The position numbers were made by a program, and so were the translations under genes. 64,000 nt of DNA, taken from the NCBI RefSeq assembly GCF_039540405.1, contig NZ_BAABEY010000011.1, forward strand, positions 1 through 64,000, written 5' to 3'. Position 1 is the first letter of the stretch, and the number at the start of each line of letters is the position of its first letter. The DNA comes from Ravibacter arvi. Its GTDB lineage: Bacteria > Bacteroidota > Bacteroidia > Cytophagales > Spirosomataceae. This document shows, one piece after another, positions 7,473 through 15,779 of this stretch. The notes beneath the pieces were generated by a model. The model was not told where the DNA came from, ran no database searches, and saw nothing but the letters and a program-made list of their open reading frames with translations.

Positions 7473-10400
7473 ATGTTTAGCGCCTTTTTCCGCATCTGCA
7501 CGCTGTGCCTGATATCGCTACCTACCCTGATTCTTGCCCAGGAAAACGGGGATGACCGCATCTATCTGAAAAGCGGAACCCGGTCTTTCGAAAAAATCAA
7601 CTGGAAGAATGCCCGGCTGGAGGCCCGGCAAGCCCTATCGGTTCTCGATTCCTCAAAAAAGGGTAAACCTATTCTCGCTTTGATCCGGTTGAACCAATTC
7701 CCCGATGAAGCTACCCGGTTGAGATTGAAAAAAGCCGGAATCTCACTTGAAGGCTACGTTCCGAATCGTGCATGGGTAGCCGTTATCAACGGCCCCCTCG
7801 ACCCGGAAGAACTGGACGGTATAGGGGTGCGCGGCCTGCTCGCCTTCACCGCGCCTATGAAGGCAGATACCAGTCTGCTCAGCGGGCAACGTCCCGAATC
7901 ATCCGGGGAGACTGCTGAGCTTTGGGTACGATTCCCGTCCTTTTACGCCGCAGACTCCGTAGAAAAGTGGCTTCAAAATGAGCACGCCGCAACAATAGTT
8001 TCGAGAAAACTCCTGCATGCCCGTATTCTTGCCATCCGGATAGCCCGACAAAAAATAAGAACACTTGCCGAATCACAGTATCTGGAATACCTCCAGGAGG
8101 CGCCCGGTCCCGACCGCCACGAAAATTCCAAAAGCAACGTTCAGGCACGGAGCAATATGCTCCACTCGGCTTTTGGCCCTTATGCCGACGGTCTGATGGG
8201 TAGAAACGTAGTGGTGGGCGTCGGTGACGATACCGACCCGCTGCAGCATGTCGATTTCAGCAACAGGCTGATTAATCGCTTTGACAAAACCGGCGGCGGC
8301 GGACACGGGCTGCATACCATGGGGACCGTCGGAGGGGCTGGTATCAAGCAGGAAATCTACAGGGGGTTCGCCCCCAAAAGCCTGCTTGTTTCGCAATACT
8401 ACTCCAATATCCTGGTTTACAGCCCCGCCTTCTACCATGATTTCGGCATGAGGCTTACCAACAATTCCTACGGACAAAATGTAAACGGCGACGAAGATTT
8501 CAGACAGTACGATCTATATGCGGCTTACCTGGACCAAATGGGCCTGGATCTTCCAGATTTGCTGCATGTTTTTGCCGCTGGCAACAGCGGGGATACCGAT
8601 TACCCGGACAATCCTTACCGGCTGGCGGTTTCCGGTGAAAAAGGTTTCGGAACCGTTTTGAAAAGCTACCAGACCGCGAAAAACGTTCTGACAGTAGGAA
8701 ACATTGACTCTCTTTTTACCCGTAGAATCAATTCCAGCCGCGGGCCGGTGCAGGACGGCCGGCTGAAACCGGAAATTGTGGCGGAAGGGACTGCCATCAG
8801 GTCAGCGGGGTTAAACAACGCGTACAACGGCCGCACCGGAACAAGTATGTCCGCACCTGCTGTAACCGGAGGGGCCGCCCTTCTTACCGAACAATATCAG
8901 CGGCTTTTTCCGGGAGCGACAGCAGCGCCTTCTGCGCTGATGAAAGCTTTGCTCTGCAACGGGGCAACGGATCTCGGCACTGCCGGCCCGGATTATTCCT
9001 TCGGCTATGGCGTGCTTAATCTGCTCCGTTCCTCCGATATGCTCGCAAAAGGGCGGTATATCAGCGGAAATATTACCCAAAATGGCTCGCAAAGCCAAAA
9101 TATCAACATACCCGCCAATACAGCAGCGCTCAAAGTGATGCTCTGCTGGAACGATCCGCCCGCGCATCCGGCTGCGGCGGCAGCGCTGGTAAATGACCTT
9201 GATCTCACGGTCAATCATGCGGGCAATACTGTGCTGCCGTATGTCAACAATCCGGCACCGGCATCAGTAAAAGACGCAGCTACCCGAAATACCGACCGGC
9301 TCAACAACATCGAGCAGGTTGTAATCGACAACCCACCGGCCGGAACCGCTCAATTCACGGTCAAAGGATTCAATATCCCCACAGGAACCCAGGGGTATTT
9401 TGTCGTCTACGACCTGATCCCGGCCGGGACGACGCTGACCGCGCCGGCGGGTGGCCAAAAATACAGACCGGGCGATAAGATGTTGGTAAGCTGGGAGTCC
9501 TACGGACCGGCAACAGGCTTCCACCTCGAATATTTTGACGGCTCGGCATGGGTCAGGTTTGCCGCTTCCCTACCCTCCGGCAGCCGCCAGTATTTCTGGA
9601 CTATTCCCGCCAATTTCCCTTTGGCTGTGACCCGCATACGCATCATCCGCCTGTCAGACAACCAGATGAGCACCAGCCCTGACTTCACCATTATGCAGAT
9701 GCCCGTCGTTTCACTCGCTCCCGAAACAGCCCAATGCGAAGGCATGATCACCATCAGTTGGCCAACGATCCCCAATGCCACGGGCTACGAGCTCATGCGT
9801 TTACAAGGCGATGAAATGAAAGTAGTTGCTACAGTTCCTTCGTCCCGGCTTGATTACAGCTTTACCGGTTTGTCCAAAGACTCCGTTTACTGGGTAGCCG
9901 TGCGCCCCCTTGCCAGTCTGTTACCCGGTCTCAGGTCCATAGCCGTTTCCCGGCAGCCCGCCACAGGTCAATGCGGCAGCGCTCTTTCAGACGGCGACCT
10001 TGCCCTGACCCATCTCGTTTCGCCCGCCGGTTCCGGCCGACTGTTTACCGGCACCGCGCTCACCGCCGCGACCCCGGTAAGCATCGGCGTAAAAAACCTG
10101 GACAACACCGCTATCGCAGCCACTCCCGCTACCATCGCCTACAGGATCAACCAGGGAAGCTGGGTCACCGAAAATATTACGGTTCCGGCGCTTGGGGTGG
10201 GCTCAGAAACGACAATAGCTTTTGCAGTCCCGGCCAACCTGTCGGCACCGGGCACCTATCAATTCGAAGTCACCCTTACTGCGGCCGGCGATCAAATATC
10301 CTCCAATAACCGGATTATCACTTCGGTTTCTCAATTTACCAATCCCAAGGTACAGCTGGCAGTTTCTCCTTCGGCTGCCGAATACCTCGAAAACTTCGCC

Positions 10401-12917
10401 GCCACACCCATACAGTCCTTTCAGTACCGGCAAACAGGCCTCCCGGGTATAGACCGCTATGACTTCCTGAGCACGCGGCCGGGCGGACGTATCAGGACTT
10501 TTGTCAATACCGGCATCGCAAGATCCGATAACCGCGCACTAACGCTAGATGCGGAATCATTCCCCCATGAAGAAACGACCAACTACCTTACCGGCACCTA
10601 TAACCTCATTGATTACCAGGCAAACAACCACGAAATACGCCTGGACTTCTGGTACCTTCAACACCACCAGACAACCGGCACCGGTAATAAGGTGTGGGTC
10701 AGGGGAACCGACACCGCCCCCTGGATCGAAATATTTGACCTGATGGCCAACCAGGGCGAGCCTGGAGAATACAAGCGCAGCAACAGCCTGGAATTAAATG
10801 ATTTATTAAAAGCAAACGGGCAGGACTTCTCGTCCAGCACGCAAATCAGGTGGGGCCAGACCGGTTCCTACCAGGCCGCGAGCCGCGAGGATCTGAACGG
10901 CTATACCTTTGACGATATAAGGCTGTCAATCGCTGAAAATGATATTGCGCTGAAAAATATAGTATCGCCGCGGGTCTCGAATTGCGCGCTGGGAGCACAG
11001 GAGCCCGTCACGATTCGCATATACAACTCCATGAGTTACCCGGTCACCAATATCCAGGTCTCGTATCAGATTGATAACGGGCCGGTTATAACCGAAACCA
11101 TTGCAGCGATAGGCGGCGGAATCGAGCAGGATTTCACTTTCTCCACGTTGGCGAACCTGGCTGTTTTTAAGACTTATACGCTAAAATGCCGGGTTACAAA
11201 AAGCGGCGACAACGTCGATTTCAACAATGAAATTACACGCACGCTTACCAATTCGCCGCTGATCACGGCATTTCCCTACCTGCAAAATTTCGAAGCAGGC
11301 AACGGTTTCTGGTTTACTGACGGCAACCTGTCTTCCTGGGAATACGGAACACCTTCTTCTACCCGGATTCACACCGCTGCCAGTGGCGACAAAGCCTGGA
11401 AAACGAGCCTGAGCGGAAACTACAACGAGAATGAGCATTCTTACCTTTATTCGCCATGCTTTCAAATCGGGGGACTCGCCCAGCCCACGCTCAGTATGAT
11501 GCTGGCGCTCGACCTGGAGGACTGCCTGGATGTAACCCGCTGTGACGGTGCATGGGTAGAATATTCCTTTGATGGGATCAGCTGGCTGCGGCTTGGCAGT
11601 AAAAATGAGGGTACCAACTGGTACAACAGGGCCTATCCGGGTCAGGACATGTGGTCGCAGGAAAAATACACACGCTGGCATGCGGCGACCATTCCGTTAC
11701 CGGTGCCACCGGCAGGACAGCAAAGCATCCGGCTGCGTTTCGTAATGAGCGCCGACCCCTTCGAAAACAAAGAAGGGATCGCAATTGACGACATTCACAT
11801 CTACGATAATACCCGGCCGATTCACGGGACCGGTAATTCGCAGGAAATTACACAGACCATTGCTTCAGGTGCAGATGCGTGGACACATTTCAGTGACAAC
11901 GGGGCGCTGCTGGCATCCTTCAACCCCAACGGCAGCCTCGCTCCGGGTACCGTTAAAGCGAGGGTCTATGTGAATACCGCCGGGGTACGAAACGCAGAGA
12001 ACACCTATTATCACGACCGGAACTTTGTTATCCAACCCACCCAGACCACTTACAATCCGAAAGCCCGTGTCCGGTTGTTTTTCACCGATACGGAAATGGA
12101 AACCATGTTAGCTGCTGCCGGTTGCACAGGCTGCCTGAATGCGAACGGTGTAACCGACCTGGGTATTACCAAATTTTCATCGGGCATGCTAAGCCGCGAA
12201 AACGGCGATCTTGCCGATAACAGCGGCGGAGTATGGCAATTTATCAAGCCACAGGATATTGCCAGGGTTCCCTATGACAAGGGTTACTATTTTGAGTTTT
12301 TAACAGGAAGTTTTTCCGAATTCTGGCTATCTCCGGCTGCACTTTTTGACGAAAACGCATTGCCTGTCCGGCTTTCGGCATTCACGGCCGTTCTCAGCGA
12401 AAAATACCAGGCTTTACTGACATGGACGGCAGCTGATGCGGTGAACTTCAGCCATTTCGAAATCCAGAGGGCCGTAGGAAACGAAGCGCTGAAAAACGGG
12501 CTGTTTGAGACGCTGGCTACTTTGTCACCGCATCAGTTACCCGCCGGGAACTACCGTTACCAGGACAACCTCGCCGACAACCGGGGCGCAGTTTATTACA
12601 GGTTGAAAATGGTGAACCTTGACGGTTCCTTCGAATTTTCCGAGGTCCGCTCCATCGTGCTATCAGACGAAGCGCTGTTCTCCGTCTTCCCCAACCCGTC
12701 CGCTGACGGCATTTTCTTCCTGAACCACCAGGTCAACGGCCCCCTTTCTTACTCGGTTGCCGACATGCAGGGCCGGAAAATCGAATCGGGCAACTTCACC
12801 GGCAACGGCTTCCGCCGGAAGCGACTCATTAACCTGACTGCCGTACCTGCCGGTATATACCTGATAGAGGTCACCTACAAAGGAAATAAGGAGGCCTTCA
12901 AAGTGATAAAAAAATAG
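7473..12917 (+). CDS. Secreted S8 (subtilisin-like) peptidase with T9SS tail
   Basis: An 1814-residue multidomain protein. The signal peptide (about residues 1-22, ending LILAQ) is followed by a propeptide-like region. The subtilase domain spans roughly 230-510 with a likely triad of D252 (VGVGDD), H278 (GHGLHTMG) and S458 (GTSMSAP); N371 (AAGNSGD) fits the oxyanion hole. C-terminal to this come Ig/fibronectin-like modules, two CARDB-like repeats (one beginning DIALKNIVSP) and a jelly-roll-like region (about 1270-1440). The end FSVFPNPSADGIFF...AGIYLIEV is a type A Por secretion tail, so export through the type IX system and anchoring at the surface or release are expected. It probably degrades extracellular protein. 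No frameshift is seen. Confidence 0.93.
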   Translation: MFSAFFRICTLCLISLPTLILAQENGDDRIYLKSGTRSFEKINWKNARLEARQALSVLDSSKKGKPILALIRLNQFPDEATRLRLKKAGISLEGYVPNRAWVAVINGPLDPEELDGIGVRGLLAFTAPMKADTSLLSGQRPESSGETAELWVRFPSFYAADSVEKWLQNEHAATIVSRKLLHARILAIRIARQKIRTLAESQYLEYLQEAPGPDRHENSKSNVQARSNMLHSAFGPYADGLMGRNVVVGVGDDTDPLQHVDFSNRLINRFDKTGGGGHGLHTMGTVGGAGIKQEIYRGFAPKSLLVSQYYSNILVYSPAFYHDFGMRLTNNSYGQNVNGDEDFRQYDLYAAYLDQMGLDLPDLLHVFAAGNSGDTDYPDNPYRLAVSGEKGFGTVLKSYQTAKNVLTVGNIDSLFTRRINSSRGPVQDGRLKPEIVAEGTAIRSAGLNNAYNGRTGTSMSAPAVTGGAALLTEQYQRLFPGATAAPSALMKALLCNGATDLGTAGPDYSFGYGVLNLLRSSDMLAKGRYISGNITQNGSQSQNINIPANTAALKVMLCWNDPPAHPAAAAALVNDLDLTVNHAGNTVLPYVNNPAPASVKDAATRNTDRLNNIEQVVIDNPPAGTAQFTVKGFNIPTGTQGYFVVYDLIPAGTTLTAPAGGQKYRPGDKMLVSWESYGPATGFHLEYFDGSAWVRFAASLPSGSRQYFWTIPANFPLAVTRIRIIRLSDNQMSTSPDFTIMQMPVVSLAPETAQCEGMITISWPTIPNATGYELMRLQGDEMKVVATVPSSRLDYSFTGLSKDSVYWVAVRPLASLLPGLRSIAVSRQPATGQCGSALSDGDLALTHLVSPAGSGRLFTGTALTAATPVSIGVKNLDNTAIAATPATIAYRINQGSWVTENITVPALGVGSETTIAFAVPANLSAPGTYQFEVTLTAAGDQISSNNRIITSVSQFTNPKVQLAVSPSAAEYLENFAATPIQSFQYRQTGLPGIDRYDFLSTRPGGRIRTFVNTGIARSDNRALTLDAESFPHEETTNYLTGTYNLIDYQANNHEIRLDFWYLQHHQTTGTGNKVWVRGTDTAPWIEIFDLMANQGEPGEYKRSNSLELNDLLKANGQDFSSSTQIRWGQTGSYQAASREDLNGYTFDDIRLSIAENDIALKNIVSPRVSNCALGAQEPVTIRIYNSMSYPVTNIQVSYQIDNGPVITETIAAIGGGIEQDFTFSTLANLAVFKTYTLKCRVTKSGDNVDFNNEITRTLTNSPLITAFPYLQNFEAGNGFWFTDGNLSSWEYGTPSSTRIHTAASGDKAWKTSLSGNYNENEHSYLYSPCFQIGGLAQPTLSMMLALDLEDCLDVTRCDGAWVEYSFDGISWLRLGSKNEGTNWYNRAYPGQDMWSQEKYTRWHAATIPLPVPPAGQQSIRLRFVMSADPFENKEGIAIDDIHIYDNTRPIHGTGNSQEITQTIASGADAWTHFSDNGALLASFNPNGSLAPGTVKARVYVNTAGVRNAENTYYHDRNFVIQPTQTTYNPKARVRLFFTDTEMETMLAAAGCTGCLNANGVTDLGITKFSSGMLSRENGDLADNSGGVWQFIKPQDIARVPYDKGYYFEFLTGSFSEFWLSPAALFDENALPVRLSAFTAVLSEKYQALLTWTAADAVNFSHFEIQRAVGNEALKNGLFETLATLSPHQLPAGNYRYQDNLADNRGAVYYRLKMVNLDGSFEFSEVRSIVLSDEALFSVFPNPSADGIFFLNHQVNGPLSYSVADMQGRKIESGNFTGNGFRRKRLINLTAVPAGIYLIEVTYKGNKEAFKVIKK

Positions 12918-12958
12918 GATTTGGCACTTTTGTTTACTGCCTGCCGTTATCAGGTTGT

Positions 12959-13498
12959 ATGAGTGTGCAAGAAATACGTAATAAAGTTATCCTGGTTGAC
13001 GCTGACGACAACGTCATTGGCTACGCACCCAAGCTGGAAGCTCACCGGAAAGGGATGCAGCACAGGGCATTTTCAATTGTCGTGTTTAATTCCAACGGGG
13101 AGATTCTGCTCCAGCAACGGGCTTCCGGTAAGTACCATTCAGCCGGCCTTTGGTCCAACACCTGCTGCAGCCATCCCCAGCCCGGAGAATCCATTGCCAC
13201 ATCTGCCGCCGCACGCCTTCAGGAGGAAATGGGCTTTTCCTGTGAGTTGGAATATGTGGGCAAGTTCGGTTATAAAGCCCACCTGGACAATCAATTGGTT
13301 GAAAATGAAATCGACCATGTTTTCTGCGGAAGTTATGAGGGTAGCGTACACCCCGATTCTGACGAGGTAGCGGCCTTTCAATGGGTTGCACCGGACGTCC
13401 TGCTGAAAAATATCGAAGAAAACCCTGAACGCTATACCTATTGGCTCGGGGAAGTGATCCGGCTTTCGCTTGAATCCAGGTTCGCGCAAAACTTTTGA
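12959..13498 (+). CDS. idi: Isopentenyl-diphosphate delta-isomerase, type I
   Basis: A 179-residue Nudix-fold enzyme interconverting IPP and DMAPP for isoprenoid synthesis (menaquinone, carotenoids, undecaprenyl phosphate). Diagnostic segments are HRAFSIVVFNSNGEILLQ, the catalytic-cysteine block SNTCCSHPQPGE, the Nudix-like LQEEMGF and ENEIDHVF with metal-binding glutamates. Length is normal for the bacterial enzyme. It starts 41 bp after the giant protease and converges with the antiporter gene. Confidence 0.95.
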   Translation: MSVQEIRNKVILVDADDNVIGYAPKLEAHRKGMQHRAFSIVVFNSNGEILLQQRASGKYHSAGLWSNTCCSHPQPGESIATSAAARLQEEMGFSCELEYVGKFGYKAHLDNQLVENEIDHVFCGSYEGSVHPDSDEVAAFQWVAPDVLLKNIEENPERYTYWLGEVIRLSLESRFAQNF

Positions 13499-13523
13499 TA
13501 CCGCGGTTGATCGCCCGGCTCAA

Positions 13524-15092
13524 TCACTTCAAGCCAAGGCTTTCCTCTTCCAGGTCCAATCGGTAAAAGTGCTTCTTGACGTAGGTTTCGTCAAGCCCTT
13601 CCTCTTTGTTCCATTCCCTGAGCCACTCACGCTGCCGCTCGATCACTTCCAGCATAATAGCCTTGGCTGCCTCGTCCATACCCGCATCGGGCTGATCCGC
13701 ATCCTCGTATTTGGAAAGAAGGCTTTGAAATGCCGCATGACTTTGAAGGCGACCGGAATAATGGTGACCGATATAAGTGCAACTGGAAGCCCTCAAACGA
13801 CTGTACAAAGCATAATACTGCGTATCATCGGGTAAACTCTCGCCTTCTCTCAGGATTGGAATTTTCCGGATCAGGTAAGGCAGGGTCAATCCCTGCACTA
13901 CGAGTGTAAGCAAAATAACGACGAAAGTGATAAAGAGGATAAGGTTGCGCTGCGGGAACAGCGTGCCGTCAGCCAGATGAACCGGGATAGACAAGGCTGC
14001 TGCCAGGGAAACAACGCCGCGCATTCCCGCCCACCCCAATAAAAAGGGGGTTTTGTAGCCGGGGTTCCTCCTGTCTGCCACTGAGATATAATCGCGGAGT
14101 AGCAAGGTAAAAAACATGGCTCCATAAGCAGAAACAATACGTACCAGTACCAGCACACCCGTAATGAGCACACCGTACCCGATAGCCGAACGCATGCTCA
14201 CTCCCTCCAGTCCCCCGGCAATCTCCGGCAAATCCAGGCCGATGAGTATAAAAACGAGCCCGTTCAACATAAAACTTATGCTTTGCCAGACCGTGTGCGA
14301 TTTGATCCTTCCCGCGCTCGTCAGGAACATATGACTCCGGTTCGCCAGGAAAAGCCCCCCGGTCACTACCGACATCACGCCGGAACTGTCCACCGCTTCA
14401 GCAGCCAGGTACATTACGTAAGGGGCCACAAACGTAAGAACAATATCCATCTCTGCGTTGGTCGGAAGCAACCGGTGCACTTCGTAAAAGATATAAGCCA
14501 GCAGCAGCCCGATAGCGATGCCTCCCAGCACCATCCAGAAGAAAGTCGCGACCGCCTGACCCGCCACAAACTGCCCGGTCCCGACTGCTACGAGGGCAAA
14601 TCTGAAGATAATGAGTGAAGAAGCATCATTGAACAGGCTTTCCCCTTCCACAATTGATTTGAAACGGGCCGGCACCTTCACAAATTTCATAATAGCGCCC
14701 GCGCTTACGGCATCCGGCGGCGAAACAATCCCGCCCAAAAGGAAGCCAAGCGCCAGTGAAAATCCCGGAATAAAATGGTTCGACACTATCGCGACCGCCG
14801 TAGCGGACAGAAAGACCACCACGAAGGCAAAGCTTGATATGATCCGCCGCCATTTCCAAAGGTCTTTAAAAGAAATGGACCAGGCCGCTTCGTACAGCAA
14901 CGGCGGCAGAAACAGGATAAATATGAGATCCGGGTCAATTTTAACAACCGGAACGCCGGGCACAAGCGAAATACCCAGGCCGCCCAGGACCAGCAAAATC
15001 GGGTAGGCTACGCGAAGCTTATTCGCTAAAAGTATCAATAAGATGATCAGTATGATGATCGCCAGGTAAAATGGGAGCTGCTGATGTAACAT
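13524..15092 (-). CDS. Na+/H+ antiporter, CPA1 family
   Basis: A 522-residue inner-membrane exchanger with about twelve hydrophobic helices and a soluble C-terminal tail of about 120 residues. Conserved ion-path segments include LFLPPLLYEAAW, SPPDAVSAGAIM and GESLFNDASSLI, characteristic of NhaP/YjcE-type CPA1 antiporters, with WAGMRGVVSLAAALS further on. It should exchange Na+ or K+ for protons for pH and salt homeostasis. It is convergent with idi across only 25 bp, with no obvious terminator. Confidence 0.92.
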   Translation of the reverse strand: MLHQQLPFYLAIIILIILLILLANKLRVAYPILLVLGGLGISLVPGVPVVKIDPDLIFILFLPPLLYEAAWSISFKDLWKWRRIISSFAFVVVFLSATAVAIVSNHFIPGFSLALGFLLGGIVSPPDAVSAGAIMKFVKVPARFKSIVEGESLFNDASSLIIFRFALVAVGTGQFVAGQAVATFFWMVLGGIAIGLLLAYIFYEVHRLLPTNAEMDIVLTFVAPYVMYLAAEAVDSSGVMSVVTGGLFLANRSHMFLTSAGRIKSHTVWQSISFMLNGLVFILIGLDLPEIAGGLEGVSMRSAIGYGVLITGVLVLVRIVSAYGAMFFTLLLRDYISVADRRNPGYKTPFLLGWAGMRGVVSLAAALSIPVHLADGTLFPQRNLILFITFVVILLTLVVQGLTLPYLIRKIPILREGESLPDDTQYYALYSRLRASSCTYIGHHYSGRLQSHAAFQSLLSKYEDADQPDAGMDEAAKAIMLEVIERQREWLREWNKEEGLDETYVKKHFYRLDLEEESLGLK

Positions 15093-15227
15093 GTTTTGTT
15101 TCCGGGCCTGCAGGTGTATCCGTTCGTGTGTAACCCGCTACAATTTATATATTCTCGGGAAAATAATTGCGAAGATTCAATCAAAAGCAGCGCCGGCTCA
15201 GAAACGCCTTTTTTACCGGATCGCCTG

Positions 15228-15259
15228 TTGACGGATGCCGTTAAAAATAACTAGATTCG
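15228..15259 (+). promoter_or_regulatory. Possible promoter for DMT protein gene
   Basis: TTG (15228-15230), a 21-nt spacer and TAGATTCG (15252-15259), one mismatch from TAnnTTTG. It precedes the gene by about 70 nt. Weak evidence. Confidence 0.3.
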
Positions 15260-15326
15260 CCCCGTTTCATACGAACGCGGTTCTCAAGCGGCCGCTCCCA
15301 TAAAACCTTGTCAAAAACTTAAAAAA

Positions 15327-15695
15327 ATGAAGGCATTTTATACCATAGCTCTCCTGGTTCTGTCCAATATTTTCATGACCATCGCCTGGTATGGCCATTT
15401 AAAATTGAAAGAATATTCCTGGTTCTCGAACCTGAGCCTCGTGAAAGTTATTCTGTTCAGCTGGATGATCGCGCTTTTCGAATATGCCGTTCAGGTACCG
15501 GCCAACAAAATCGGCTTCAACGGAAACGGCGGTCCGTTTTCAATCTGGCAGCTTAAAGTCATCCAGGAGGTCATCACCCTGGTCGTGTTCACGCTTTTCG
15601 CCGTGTTCGCCTTCAAAACCGAATCGTTCCGGCTTAACCACCTACTGGCTTTCGTGCTACTGGTGGCAGCGGTGTATTTTATGTTTAAGGAGTGA
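15327..15695 (+). CDS. DMT family protein (DUF486)
   Basis: A 122-residue membrane protein with four predicted helices. It opens KAFYTIALLVLSNIFMTIAW and contains FEYAVQVPANKIG and GPFSIWQLKVIQEV, matching DUF486, a half-size member of the drug/metabolite transporter clan. It probably works as a dimer in the inner membrane; no substrate is known. Length is standard. The stop codon is fused to the start of a heptamer hairpin that separates it from convergent leuS. Confidence 0.88.
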   Translation: MKAFYTIALLVLSNIFMTIAWYGHLKLKEYSWFSNLSLVKVILFSWMIALFEYAVQVPANKIGFNGNGGPFSIWQLKVIQEVITLVVFTLFAVFAFKTESFRLNHLLAFVLLVAAVYFMFKE

Positions 15696-15779
15696 GGTTT
15701 AAGGGGTGAGGTTTGAGGAGTGAGTTTGAGGTTTGAGGGAAGCGCGCTCATATCTCAAACCTCACCCCTCACATCTAAA
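15692..15779. repeat. Heptamer hairpin, TGAGGNN family (copy A2)
   Basis: The purine arm (15692-15738) is a run of GTGAGGTTTAAGGGGTGAGG-like units. The pyrimidine arm (15753-15779) contains ATCTCAAACCTCACCCCTCA. It lies between the convergent DMT and leuS genes, carries the DMT stop codon at one edge, and contains the leuS TAG stop (15775-15777) in the other arm. Confidence 0.85.
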
